Assembly: GCA_029449245.1 (NCBI GenBank) | Contig: JANATF010000005.1 | Coordinates: 1-64,000, forward strand | DNA from: Mortierella alpina | Lineage: Eukaryota; Mortierellomycota; Mortierellomycetes; Mortierellales; Mortierellaceae | DNA length: 64,000 nucleotides | Direction: 5' to 3' | In this document: positions 47,638 to 60,393 of the stretch, piece after piece | Layout: the number at the start of each line of letters is the position of its first letter | Numbering within the stretch: position 1 is the first letter of the stretch | Translations under genes and position numbers: made by a program | Notes under the pieces: generated by a model | What the model saw: the letters and a program-made list of their open reading frames with translations, nothing else | Databases searched by the model: none | Told to the model about the DNA's origin: nothing

Positions 47638-48216
47638 GTTGGCTTGGGATGGGAGGCTGCAGTCCGGTCAGGAAGGTGGAGAGTGTTGCTACAGGGAGGC
47701 ACAAGGAGCTGGAGTAAGAGCGGAGAGACAGACAGGACAAGAGAGAAGGAGAGAAGGAGAGAAGGAGAGGCGAAGCAACAACAGCGCCAGCCAGTGGCAC
47801 ATGCAGACCATATGGTAAACGGCAAATGGCAGCGGTGGCTTGCGCGGACATGACGTTCGTTCGAGCTCTTTTAGCTCGACTCGCTCCCTCTCTTTCGCTC
47901 TGCCCCCCTGCGTTCCCGTCTCGTCTCGCTGTGTCCATCGCTTTGTTCGTCGTTACTCTCTCTCTCTCAACACACGCACACACATACACATACACATCAC
48001 ATACATATACACAGACACGCACATACTCGTGCCTCTCGCTTTCTCTCTCTCTCTCTCTCTCTCTCCCTCGTTGTCAAGGACAACAGACCATCCCATCCTC
48101 TCATCCCCACCTGCTGACTACTGTTGACTCCTGCTGTGCTTGATCCGTGGCTCTCTCAGCTCGTCTCGTTCCATCCGCATACGCCCCATAGCATCCCAGC
48201 ATCCCAGACTACAGCC
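47638..48216. other. Divergent spacer with CA and CT microsatellites
   Basis: This lies between the head-to-head Yju2 and importin genes. A CACACACATACACATACACA tract (about 47,970-48,020) and a (CT)n run (about 48,041-48,066) sit on the importin side. A GAGAAGGAGAGAAGGAGAGA tract (about 47,743-47,775) sits on the Yju2 side. No exon is seen. Confidence 0.6.
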
Positions 48217-51200
48217 ATGGCTACCACTGCAGCAGACTCTCTTCAGCAGACCGTTGCTGCCCTCAACGCCCTCTATAATGCTCCCAGTAACAGCGCCAAG
48301 AAGGAGGCCAATCTGTGGCTCGAGGACTTTCAAGCAAAGGTACAGACCACAGCGCGATCCCACCCGTCCCATCAGCTGCCACCGTTACGGATCACCTCGC
48401 ATGCACTGAAGCCCGCGACGCTGTCATCTCATTCATTATCCTCCTCCTACATAGCCAGAGGCATGGCAAACGGCCGTGATTTTGCTCACCAATGAAACTG
48501 TCGGCACCGAGGCACAGGTGTTCGGCGCACAGACAATGAGGCGCAAGGTAAGCTGCAGGAGCACCCGTTTATGAAAAACCTGTCTTGCACCTCCGTTAAA
48601 CCATGTCCATACTGACGAGAGCTGTTACCCAATAGATCGTGGACGACTTTCAGGATCTGGATGCAGCACACAGGGCTTCTCTGAGGGACTCGCTCCTGAG
48701 CCTCTCGGTGCAGCACAAGTCCTCGCCAAAGATCATCCGGACCCAGCTTTGCTTGGGACTCGCTGCCTTGGCCCTGAGGATGCTCGAGTGGGAGCAACCT
48801 GTGAACCATTTGATCAGCATGTATGGTTCCTCCACCACAGACCTCTCGTATCTTTTGGAATTCCTGACAGTCCTGCCAGAGGAGGTCAACGACAGCCGCT
48901 GCCCGAGCTTGACGGTAGGATACAGCACAACCGCACTTTTACAAATGGACAACGAAAAAAAAAGAGGAATATATGCGCTCTATGCGAGAAATGAGAAGCA
49001 GCTATACGGAAAGCATGCGGCTCAGGACTGTCGCCAGATGGCGATTTTGTCGAGGCGCATCTGTCGTTTGCTTCTCCCACGCGCAAGGGCAAGGCTATCA
49101 CGGCACTAAACTGATCAGGAAACGCAACGTGCACACCTCCTACGCTTCCAATTGATTTCTGCAGGATGAGCAATATAGGGCTCGCGCGGATGAGCTGCTT
49201 TCTAGGAACGCGGATCAAATTCTCAAGATGCTCATCGTGTACATGGAGAACTCTGGTAAGGATCAAAGAGTTGCACTTGCTGCTGTGATATGTTTACAAG
49301 CGTATCGAGAGTGTTTAAACTTACAATGATGTTTTGTTCATTGTATGGTAGGTGGCGACTCTCGACTTCAAGAGGCTGTCTTTAAATGCTTTCTGTCGTG
49401 GCTGCGCTCTGGAGACATCACTATCGCCAGCCTTTCCAACAACCCTCTTCTCGCTTTTTCCTTCAAGGCTCTCCAGATGCCCGAGCTCTTTGACATTGCA
49501 GTGGACGTGGTTTGCGAACTCATCTATCAAACCAAGGACATTGAGGAATCCATGGCTGTCATTCAGGAGATTTACCCCAACCTGCTCCCATTGCGTCAGG
49601 AGATTGCCAAGAGCATCGAGGACGAAAACGACGACAACGTTCGTGGCTACTGCAAAATCTTTGTCGAGGCTGGAGAGTGCTATCTGTCTTTGGTGGTCCA
49701 GCATACGGATCACTTTAGAGGCATTGTCGAGGGTATTGCTGAGTGCACAGCCTTCCATGATCTGGACGTGGTCCCAATGACCTTTCGGTTCTGGTATCAG
49801 CTGGCCGACGAGCTGCGGAAAAACGAAAAGGCTCGATTGAAGTACCGGGATGTCTATGAGAAGCTGGTAGATGTGATGATCCGACACCTTCATTACCCCG
49901 ACGATCTGGACTCATGGAGCGCCAAGGAGAGAGATGATTTTAAGGACTTTAGACACGTCATGGGAGATGTTCTCAAGGACTGCTGCCTTATTCTCGGCTC
50001 GAGACTTCCTTTGGGCAAGGCATATATGCTTATCACGCAGGCTGCGACAAAGACGCCGCCAAGATGGCAGGAAGTTGAGGCTCCGTTGATGGCTCTGCGG
50101 TCCATGGGAGCTCAGGTCGAACCACAGGAGAACGAGATCTTGCCCGAGATCATGAAACTGCTTTCCCAGTTGCCAGAGCACCCCAAAATCAAATACGCAG
50201 CCACTCTGGTCATTGCACGATATGGTAGCTGGACGGACCAGCACCCCGAGTTCATTGAGTACCAGCTCAGTTTTATTTCCTCGGGATTCGAGAACGAAGA
50301 TGTCGTTGCAGCGTCCGCTCTTGCGCTCAAGTTGCTTTGCAAGGAGTGTAGCACTGTAAGCTGCTGTTTCGCGTTGTTATCGGCTTAACGTGTATGCACA
50401 CCGTCTTTGCTGACTATTACACCTGTTTCTTTTCGATGGACGTCTTTAGCATCTGTTGAATTACCTCAACCAACTCCACACTTTCTTCGTTGGCGTGACC
50501 AAGAAGCTGAAGGGCATGGACCTACTGGAGGTTACCGAGGCTGTGGCCCACGTCGTAGCTGCGGTGCCCAACGCAGAGCTGGCTCAGGTCTTCCAGATGT
50601 TTTGCCTGCCCATCGCTCAACAATTGGCCCTCTTGGCCACCAAGGACCAAACTACCTTGGAGGAGGACATCCCAGTTATCATTGGTACGCTATAATACGC
50701 CTTTTCAGAGGTGTCGCATCGAATTTCTTCTCAAGCACGTACTCACTCATTCACTCACTCACTCACTCACTGACTATGACATTGGCACACTAGACAACAT
50801 CTCGCAGCTCAAAATCTTTTTCGAGACCGTCAACCCACAGGTGGCTCCTGCAGACGCCCACCCCTGCATTCCCATTGTGCAAGAACTTTGGCCTATCATG
50901 GACTCCCTAGCAGACCGCGTAGGTGGCATTGATGATGTTGCTAGACCTCTGGCAGGGTGCTGGCGATCCATCATTGTCAACTATAGGACCCACTACATGC
51001 CTCTTCTGCCGGTGACCATGGCTCGTTTGGTCAAGAGTTTCAAGCAGAGTGGTCTGGGGCAATACCTTTGGGTGAGCTCCAGGGTAGTGCGCGAGTTTGG
51101 AGAGGCGAACCCAGGACCCATCTTGCAGTTTGTTGAGAGTTTGAGCGCATCTATGTGGCAGATCCTGCAGAAAAACGCCGGCCAATTCAACGAGATACCA

Positions 51201-52002
51201 GACGGTAGGCTACGACAATGCAACACCTCTTCGTTTCTTGTGCCGATCCTGCAATTCCTAACCAGCCATTACGCTCGCGCCTTTCTTTTATTATTGTATT
51301 TTATTTCGTATGTAGTCGTCGAGGACTACTTCAACTTGGTATCGGACACGATGTTGGCCTGTCCACGCGAGTACATTCACAGCCCACTGTTCCCAACGGT
51401 TTTCAATGCAATGCTGGCGTCGATGGCCTTGAAGGAGCAGTACTCTCTCACTTCGGTCCTCCGACACTGCCGTATTGTGGTTGATCATATGAACGACGTG
51501 CAGCACCCTAGGCCACCAGCATCTTCTCAGCCAGGAAGCCCTCGCATCTCCACTGCTGAGGCTGCGGTCGTCAAGGCGCTATTTGTGGAGCAGGATACGC
51601 TCATGTCGCTCCTTATCCACGGAATCATCTTTAGCTTCCCGCCAGAGGTCCATGGCGACGCCACTGGATTGATCAAGGCCCTGACGATATTCTGCCCCCA
51701 GGAGAGCGTACTTTGGTATGGCAAGGCCATATCAACTCTCGAGTTATCTCCAACAGAGATGCAGAAGACCGTCTCTGAATTTACAGCGTATGTGTAGATA
51801 TGTGATGGTGGCCGTTTGGATAACTAGAAGGTTGATTTTTCTCGGAGGGTGTATGCAGCCCATTAACAAATGGCAATTCTTTTCTCATATCGATAGTGCT
51901 GCGTCTGAGGGTAACTGGAACAAGGTCAAGTCGATCGTACAGGACTTCACCATCATTTACAGGCGCAAGAACGTTCTTCCCCGTAGCCGCGGAAAGAAGT
52001 AG
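48217..52002 (+). CDS. Importin-beta family nuclear import receptor (Mtr10/transportin-3)
   Basis: Nine exons (48217-48339, 48455-48547, 48636-48914, 49165-49255, 49352-50355, 50450-50684, 50794-51204, 51316-51787, 51897-52002) give 937 residues, the usual length of transportin-3. The N-terminal HEAT pair (ALYNAPSNSAKKEANLWLED, PEAWQTAVILLTNET, FGAQTMRRKI) is the Ran-binding importin-beta start. Later segments such as RHLHYPDDLDSWSAKERDDF, DEIPDG-type loops and FGEANPGPILQFVESLSASM follow the Mtr10/TNPO3 pattern. These receptors carry SR and SR-like splicing or mRNA-binding proteins (Npl3 in yeast) into the nucleus and release them on RanGTP. Intron 6 contains a tetranucleotide array. Confidence 0.92.
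50741..50772. repeat. (ACTC)n tetranucleotide array inside an importin intron
   Basis: About eight ACTC units, one interrupted as ATTC, occupy the 3' part of intron 6. They end close to the branch-like CTGACTATGAC and the acceptor CACTAG. Length changes here would alter the distance to the 3' splice site. Confidence 0.85.
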
Positions 52003-52147
52003 AGGAAATATGGTTTATGTAGAGAGACAAATACAATGCAAGAGATGCATGCATGGCTCCTGATATATTGCTCTTGTATCTCACGAACATGGCGCTCAAC
52101 ACCAATGCCTTCGCTGTATCATTGGAGACAAGAAGGTTGTCCTGTCC

Positions 52148-53685
52148 TTATGGTGCTACTGAATCTACAGGCGCCGGAGATGCCTTCTCCGAGAGGTACT
52201 GTCGGATAAAGGTCGAGCTGATCTTGAGGCTCACCTCATCCACCTGGGTTTCTGTGGGCGAGATGACGTTGATGACTTCAATCTTCAATGGCGGGAGTTG
52301 ACGGTTGATACGCTCCTCGTTCACTACGATCCATGCCATAGGAAGATAATCGATTAGCAACAGGACCAGGGGGAAGCCTCCATTATGAAAACGAGACTTT
52401 TTTGCATTACAAGTGTTCCTTCGTACCTGCTGCTCCTCCTTTGAGTGTTTCTTTCGAGACCATTAATGCTTCAAGTTTATCGTCCGTAATCGTCGGCCCA
52501 TAGATGTCGTGGATCGGAACGACCTGTTGATATTTTGATATCGAAAACACGTCAATACACGCCTCGCGCATTTGCAGCGTGTGTAATCCTGTGTGCTGGC
52601 TATTTCCATTGCTCCCGTTCCACACATGTAGAACCATTGCGATCTAGTTACCTCGTAAATTAAACCGCGCTTGAAGATTCGCAAAAACCTTTCGACTGCA
52701 TGAACCCTCTTATCTAATGGTTCCATAAACTCTTTGAACTTTTTGGTCTTGAGCATCGAGTCATCTATTAGAGGTGTGATGCAAGGACAAATACCAAACC
52801 GACTTTAGAACACCCAGAGCATCGCATAGGAGAGCCATTGAAACAGTGAAAACAAAAAAGCGACAAAACAGATAGGGCCGTATACCTGTTACTCCACACA
52901 CCACGCGGTGGCTCGCGATCCACGCGGTCATCGAGAGCAGGATCTTATGGCCAGCATGTAGGTGGTCAAAGGTGCCACCTAGAGCCACGTCCCGATAACT
53001 GCCCTCCTGGACATCTGAATAGGGCAGAGCCGAGTCAATGGCCTCGACCAGATGTGTATGCACGTCTGTGTGAGAGGTCGTGAGGTCCAGTGGGAACATG
53101 GGAAGAATCTTTTGCCGGAGCTTTACCCGCTTCTCGTTCAGTCGGTTGAGTGCTCCAGTGACTGACTCGTCGCCATAAGAGAAGGGAAAAACGACAGCGA
53201 CACGATGTCAGTCGCCAATTGCTTTGGATTCTAGCGTCGACACTCCGGCAGATCAACGCTAGTTTTTTTTTACCTTCAGGTGTACCCAAGAGGATGTCGA
53301 AAGGGATTTCGTCGTCGACTCCGGTTCCGATGTCGTATCCACACGAGTGCTGAAAGACCACATCCAGCTCTGCTAGTGGCTTCTGTAGTGCCATGGCCTG
53401 CTTTGTAAAGGTAACGTAGACGGCGGAGAGGAGCCGTTGCACGCTGTGGAAGGAAGAGGCTTTTGGATCCAACTGTGCTTTGTCTGGCGCGAGGCCACTG
53501 TTACGGCTGTCCTTGCTGTGATTCGCGGTCGGCGCTTGTGAGGACACCGAGACCACGACAGTCAGTCTGTGGACGAGGACGAGTGCACGTTGGATGGCAT
53601 GGCAGCTGTCTCCGAGCGGGGCATCAAAGTCAGAGATGCTGATGAGCAGCAGTCCGTGCGACGAGCCGGCAATGTCTGTTGTCAT
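52148..53685 (-). CDS. Pantetheine-phosphate adenylyltransferase (Cab4 / CoaD-like)
   Basis: Five exons (53685-53274, 53161-52886, 52764-52652, 52523-52427, 52323-52148) join to 357 residues. The nucleotidyltransferase half begins [20 protein letters not shown], with the catalytic H-x-G-H (HAGH). It closes with [11 protein letters not shown], the ISST-x-(I/L)-R motif. The N-terminal about 170 residues ([37 protein letters not shown]) are the extra domain of the eukaryotic PPAT. The enzyme adenylates 4'-phosphopantetheine to dephospho-CoA, the fourth step of CoA synthesis. No kinase (DPCK) domain is attached, as in fungi where Cab5 is separate. The acceptor of exon 2 sits within GAGTCAG. Tail-to-tail with the importin gene. 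Confidence 0.9.
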
Positions 53686-54095
53686 GAAGAGTAACGGCTG
53701 CGGTAGAGAACAGATCTGTGAGCAAGTGCGAGGGTGGAGTGGAGCAAGAGTGGGATGGACAAGGACAAGGAAGCAGGAGCTGATCCGATGGCAGGGCGAT
53801 GAATGAGCAGAGACGGAAACAAGGTAGCAAGCAAGCGAGCCGACACAATGTCGCCGAGTGTGACAAAGTTTCGGACCACACTGCACATCGCGTCAACCTG
53901 CCGCGATATGATGCTTTCGCACACAGACACAACCACGCGCCAGCGAAATGACGCGCCTCTTCTGTTGTTTCCGCTCTGCCTTTATTGTGCATTTGATAAG
54001 TTTGGCGCGCACACCGTTCTGCAAGTTACTCTCCGATAGAGGGATTAGTCGCCTTTATGTGTGTTTTTGTCGTTCTCGGCAACATCCAAGCAAAA

Positions 54096-54341
54096 ATGTT
54101 CGATACCTGTATACGAGGGACAAGAGGCGGCCATCCCTTCCTTCGCCGATCATACCCTTTCTTGAAGAAAGATCTGTTAGTTTTATTGGCATGTGCTTTC
54201 ATCACGTTCCTTTACTTTTACGCTGTCCAACGCTCCATGGAAAAGACCATCGCTGTGTGTTTGACCTCGGGTCCAGCAACAGCTTCTCATTCAAAAGAAC
54301 TACAAAAGGCTCAACAGATGCAGAAAAAATGCATTGATTAA
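54096..54341 (+). CDS. Candidate single-span membrane protein (81 aa)
   Basis: One exon from an ATG with A at -3 (CAAAAATGTT). The product is basic at the start (FDTCIRGTRGGHPFLRRSY), then has one membrane helix (KDLLVLLACAFITFLYFYAV) and a polar tail rich in Lys/Gln ending in CID. Positive residues before the helix suggest a mitochondrial inner-membrane or ER small protein. The frame is open upstream to 54057, giving a possible longer form starting MCVFVVLGNIQA. The stop lies 10 bases from the convergent KHDC4-like stop, which fits the packing of genes here. I do not recognise the family. Confidence 0.45.
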   Translation: MFDTCIRGTRGGHPFLRRSYPFLKKDLLVLLACAFITFLYFYAVQRSMEKTIAVCLTSGPATASHSKELQKAQQMQKKCID

Positions 54342-54351
54342 TAGACAGTGT

Positions 54352-56445
54352 TCACGAGGACGGTTGGGTGTCTGCAGAATCCGCAGGAGGAGGTGGTGGC
54401 GGTGGAGCACCAGCTGCCTCGGCCGAAGAGGCTGCCGCCTCTGCAGGAGCTTCGGCAGGCGGGGGCGGGGGCGCGGCGTACGCATAGCCATAGTAGGCCA
54501 GCGCTGGATCCACAGAAACAGGTGCAGCTGCTGGTGCTCCGGATCCATCTGCTCCAGTACTCTGCGTCTGCTCCGCGCCGGGCTGAGCGTACGCTTGCTG
54601 GTAATACTGGCCGTATTGCTGATAGTACTGCTGCTGGTAGTAGTACTGGTTGTACGCCTCATATTGCTCATATGTATATCCTTGAGCTGCAGGGTCCACC
54701 GCTGCAGCTGACGTTCCAGGTGCGCTTGCGGGTGCTGCTACAGCCTGCTGCTCTGTGGAAGGTGGAGGGGGTGGTCCTGGAGGCAAAGGTGGATTAGAAG
54801 TAGGTGCAGCGACGCCAGGAGGAGGTGGCGGCTGGGCCTGGTACTGCTGATTATAGTTGTACTCATGGCGCGAAGGCGGAGGTGGCTGTTGGTAGTGATG
54901 TTGCTGACCCCCCTGGTATTGACTCTGATGATGGCCGCCATTGTAATGACTCTATGGGAATACAGTGTGTCAGAGCGTAATTATCGCGAACGTTATTGCA
55001 ATCTAACGGCACGGAACTCTTCACTTACAGAACGACCGCCGTAATGACGACCGTGGCCATAGGGCTCTTGTGGGGCTGGTGGCCGGCTCTTCATCCGCGT
55101 GTACTCGCCCTTTACCGTCTCGACAAGATCCTGGCACAGCCTCTCCGCTGCATCGACATCCTCTTGATTGTTTCCACTGCATTCACAAATCGACGCCCGG
55201 TGTTAGTAAAGCAACATGTGAGCTATAGGTAGTAACCAACAACTACATCATACGTACAGGATGTTAATATAAAGCGGCTCGTCGGACTCGCGACCAGTGT
55301 CTGCCTCAAGATATCCCGATCCATAGCCCTTGAGCTGAACGCGTGTCCGAGTTTCGTTCTGAACGTGCTTTACATACTGACCCTGTGGGCCAACAATTTT
55401 TGCCCGGACGTTAAACATCCTTTCGGACTCGATCCCAATGGCGACACGAGCATGGAAGCCAAGGTGTCTCTAAAAAATGGGAGAAGAACCAGATGCATAA
55501 GACTCTAGTTCGGTATGCCTTGAGACGTTCATGAGCGAGCACAGATTAACTGTCTTACAGGCGGGCCGCTACTGCGTGGCGGTGGGTAAATCGACTCTCG
55601 TTGGGGTGGGAGCGGGGCGGGGTTCTGGGCTTCTTCGATGAGCTCATTGATCTTTTTCACAGCCAAGTCCAGTGATTCCTGTGTCAACGCAGTAACATGC
55701 AAGTAGAGGGGTGGATTTTTTTCTGTTGCCAAACTGCGATCCGTATAATGCTGTCCACGGGTTGTGACATCGGCGCCGGTGTCGCGCTGGATCTAGATGA
55801 CAGACAACATACATAACAAAAACACAATGATCAGTACCTATGCTAACAATATAAAGAGCTGGTGAGCTGTAAGGCAAAAGTAAACAGCATCGGCCTGCAT
55901 ACCTGCGTCTGAACCCCTCCCTTCGTCAGGATGTACCGATGCTTGACGTCGTTGATATCGATATCCGCTACAAACTCGTCTCTCTCCTTGGACTCCTTGA
56001 TAGGCACTGAACTATGAAGGCTTCCAGTGCCTGACTCGTCGGATTCTGCTGACCTGCTTGCTGGCGCTCCAGATCCGTCCGCTTCCGCAGCAGCTGTAAC
56101 TGGAGCTTGACCCTTTGCTACCAACATTGCGTTAATCTTTGCCGCCGCGATGGCAGCCGCCGCAGCCGCAGCAGATGCAGCAGCTTCCGCGCTCGTCACT
56201 GCCGATGCTCCATTCTGTCCCTCGGCTGCTGAGACCGAGTCCTCTGATGCAGGCTTTTTGGCAGCCGAATCATCATCGCCCTGAGAGTCCCATTTGCGCT
56301 TTCTTCTGCAGTGTCAAAAAACAACAAGATGAGTCCAAGAGACCATAAGCACCAAATTCAAACCAAAAGGAGCATTGTTCACTTTGCAAGTCAGTTCTTC
56401 ATGGCGCATGTTTTGTCCGAGAGCGTACCTTGGTTCGTCCGACAT
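54352..56445 (-). CDS. KHDC4/BLOM7-like KH-domain RNA-binding protein
   Basis: Six exons (56445-56429, 56305-55903, 55792-55559, 55469-55258, 55176-55029, 54951-54352) give 537 residues. Residues 6-90 are basic then Ala-rich (RRKRKWD, a nuclear signal, and an Ala run with AAAKINAMLVAKGQAP). The first KH-like region reads DIDINDVKHRYILTKGGVQT with TGADVTTRGQHY. The second reads RMFNVRAKIVGPQGQYVKHV with the GPQG loop, then ETRTRVQLKGYGSGYLE. This pair and spacing match human KHDC4, which binds RNA and helps 5' splice-site choice with the spliceosome. The C-terminal 200 residues are Pro/Gln/Tyr-rich with a Y-Y-Q run. The first exon has only 17 coding bases. Confidence 0.88.
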
Positions 56446-57036
56446 TGCTTCGAGTGAGGTGGTAGGAAAGAGGCAAAGAAGAACAACAGCATCTTGCCGG
56501 CAAAAATGTATTTTGACGAAAATCCGTTATATCCCAACCAATACCTGCACAACAGCCACCAGGGTATGTGCATGTGCAGTGTGTTCCAAGCTTGTAACAT
56601 CAAAAAAAAAGGGTGGGTGGGTGGGGGGGGGGGATACTTTCGCTTGTGAGCGCTAGAGATCGCAGTGCTGCTGCTCATGGTGCTTGCGCTCGACTTGAGC
56701 ATTTTAGACCAAGGTAAAAACTCGCTTAAAGAGGTTGGAGTCAAGGCACGGGCTGAGGCATTCAGGAACAACCTGACTCACCATGTTGGCGTTCTATTTC
56801 TACAACAACAACAGTGGCGTAGACAGCAGCAGCTTTTGGGAAAACAAACTTATCAAAGCCGATGAGCAAAGAAAGAACAGTATGTCCATTGTATCAAGGA
56901 TGATCTGCAATCTGCAGTTCTTTGATATTGAGATATGACCCCCGCGCACGGCAGTGTCTACAATATGAGTGCATGGACCATATATATTTCGCAATAGCGC
57001 GTCCTGGAATTTACTTTGACTTGGAATAAGGATACT
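56446..57036. other. Spacer between KHDC4-like and Mgm101 genes
   Basis: This is the upstream region of the KHDC4-like gene and the downstream region of the Mgm101 gene (both on the minus strand). A weak open stretch near 56,640-56,770 on the minus strand lacks convincing splice partners. A guanine-run element is listed separately. Confidence 0.5.
56611..56633 (+). repeat. Guanine-run tract, potential G-quadruplex
   Basis: The + strand reads three GGGT units followed by an 11-base G run. It satisfies the four-run G3 pattern with single-base loops, among the most stable quadruplex forms. It lies about 165 bases upstream of the KHDC4-like start codon on that gene's template-complement strand. 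Confidence 0.8.
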
Positions 57037-58354
<1,318 letters not shown>

Positions 58355-58874
58355 GCCGCGAAGGGGCTACGCAGCGCGCATGCATAATCCACGGGCGAAT
58401 CACAAGAGAGGAATCAGCAATCAGTGCTCAGCAACCAGCACATTGACCATGCCAAAAACAACAGGCGGCAGTAGGGCCGAGTTTGGCTGAGTGTGTGAGG
58501 GAAGGAGAGGGGTGGATGTGTACCTGCGAGAGCATGGTAGCTCGCCGGACTGCAATGGCTGGCAGCATAGTTCAGCAATGGTGTGCTGCTGATGGAGAGG
58601 CGGGAAAGGAGGACAGCCGAATGGACAGCGAATGGACAGCAGGTGCTCGTGAAGGCGTGGAGGTTCAAGAGCGAGAAAGCGAATGGGCCACTCGCATTTT
58701 ATTTACTTTTTCGGGCGCGTGTTGGGTTGACTGCTTCGGTCCGTGCTTGCCTTCGCAGGTCCACCAATGTGTCACGCCAAGGGCCAGCCTTGTCCATCTT
58801 TATTTTCGCTCATTCGCCGCGCTATCCAGTACGTTGGAAGCCATGGAGACACAGAGCCTGCCGGCAGACTGGCT
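58355..58874. other. Spacer upstream of Mgm101
   Basis: No supportable exon. The sequence is mixed, with a purine-rich block on the + strand (58,490-58,690) that explains open frames on the minus strand. Confidence 0.5.
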
Positions 58875-59090
58875 CTAAGTGCCCGTGTGGGGGTCACACT
58901 CGCCATAGAGGCAAGTGTAGCGTCTCTCTAGATCCCAGTCCTGCCCCTGGGGCTGCACCTGCACAATGTTCTGTTCATCAAGTCCAGTGGGTGCTGCCAC
59001 AGCAAGCAGCAGCAGCATCTGTGCGAGGGCTGTGATACTCGCGACAAGCAACAAGACTTGTCCTCGATGTGAGCGAGCGATGGAGTACAT
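58875..59090 (-). CDS. Candidate small secreted peptide precursor (71 aa)
   Basis: From ATG at 59090 the minus strand encodes a short basic start (MYSIARSHRGQ), a hydrophobic core (VLLLVASITALAQMLLLLAV) and a small-residue turn (AAPTG) that suits signal peptidase. An acidic/Gln-rich propeptide-like stretch and the dibasic site LERR follow, and the sequence ends in YTCLYGECDPHTGT. The two cysteines of that peptide could form a small loop. Codon use is orderly, and the frame is open upstream for 25 more codons (no ATG), so an earlier exon is possible. I recognise no family. The call as a processed peptide is inference; it may equally be a single-span membrane protein. Confidence 0.4.
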   Translation of the reverse strand: MYSIARSHRGQVLLLVASITALAQMLLLLAVAAPTGLDEQNIVQVQPQGQDWDLERRYTCLYGECDPHTGT

Positions 59091-59590
59091 GTCGTAATAA
59101 TCGTTGTCCAGGCTATAAGACTTGAGAAGGCAATTGACAGAGGGTGCACTGCAGTTGTTGATCAAAGCAGCAGTGGTATGGGTGGAAGAAGTAGAGCAGC
59201 AGCAGCAGCAGGAGGCAGAAAGGCGGTGGTGGTGGTGGTGGTGGTGGTGTTAGGGTTGGTCGACTGAGAAACGTAGGAGAAACGGATGCAGCGAAATGGC
59301 TGGCACAAGACAGGAGAGGAAAGAGAAGAAAAGCAGCGAGAATACCACCTGTAAGACACATTTCTTGTCAATGTTGATAGACACCAAGTCCAGGATGGAT
59401 TGAGATGGGATTCACAATATCAAAAACTCTATGCTGCATCTATTCTTGTGCCTCCTATCGTTACTCCTGATTCCATGGTCGTACAATACACAGAGACGTA
59501 TTATGGACGCGTTGACTATATCTTCAATATGATTATCTATCAAGCAGCTTCAGGTACATGTGCACTACTTCCAAGGTGTGTGTCCTCTCG
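59091..59590. other. Spacer with (GGT)n repeat
   Basis: A GGT/GTG trinucleotide run lies at about 59,224-59,251 (GGTGGTGGTGGTGGTGGTGG), next to a GCA-rich stretch (59,193-59,215). The minus strand reads as Pro/Leu repeats. No exon is supported in the remaining bases. Confidence 0.5.
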
Positions 59591-60393
59591 TTACGGCGAG
59601 GAAACAGAGGTTTCCTTCGAGCCAGCAGCACTGGGCTTGATAGAGGCTCGACCCTTTTGCCAGCCAACGGGACAAACCTCCCCATACTCTATCCGTGCTC
59701 AGACGTAAAAGACGAAACGTAACTATAAGCATTCGAATTTCTTACGTCGAGCACTTTAGCACCTGCAGTAGGCCATGACATATATACCTCGTCTGTAAAC
59801 TGGAATACCTCAACCAGGCAGATAGCTTCATCGACGCTGCGTCCGACCGGGAGGTCGTTGAAGGTGATCTGGCGGATGACCTGGCTGGGGTCGAAGATAA
59901 AAAGTCCTCGGTAGGCAACACCTGTCAAAAAAAAAATGTATTTAGCAGGCGGGCTGCGCAGTAGTCGAGTAATCTTATCAGATCCATCTGTAGCTACAGC
60001 ACCAGCGCACGAAGCGACAGTTCGTTTGACCATACCCTCGTCTTCCTTCAGGATACCGTAGTATGTGGCAATCTTCTTGGTAAGGTCGGCGAGGATAGGG
60101 ATCTTCATCTCGCCCAGACCACCATGGCTGCGCGGGGTGTTGACCCAGGCCAGGTGAGAATAGTGGGAGTCACGCGAGGCGGCCAGTATCGCAGAGTTGG
60201 GACCCTTGAACCGATCGAGCGCCTCGGAGAAAGCAATGATCTCGGTGGGACAAACAGGCGTAAAGTCGAGTGGATAGAAGAAGAGCACGACATACTGGCC
60301 CTTGTAGTCGTTGAGGGACACGTCTTGAATGGCCCCATCCACTAGAGACACGGTTGTGAATCCAGGGACAAGCTTTCCAACAGATGCGACCAT
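59591..60393 (-). CDS. Typical 2-Cys peroxiredoxin
   Basis: Three exons (60393-60036, 59921-59788, 59686-59591) give 195 residues. The peroxidatic cysteine is in [20 protein letters not shown] (the usual Phe before V-C-P is Pro here), and the resolving cysteine is in [33 protein letters not shown] carries the GGLG motif and [20 protein letters not shown] the core strand. It reduces hydrogen peroxide using thioredoxin. GGLG is one of two features that make such enzymes prone to over-oxidation. The C-terminal YF motif is absent, replaced by a Ser/Lys tail. No targeting signal is seen. The last exon uses an acceptor inside ATAGAG to keep phase. Confidence 0.92.

Noticed and set aside
52053-52301. 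+ strand frame after the importin gene
   Set aside because: Antisense to the last exon of the adenylyltransferase, which has the conserved ISSTFIRQ motif.
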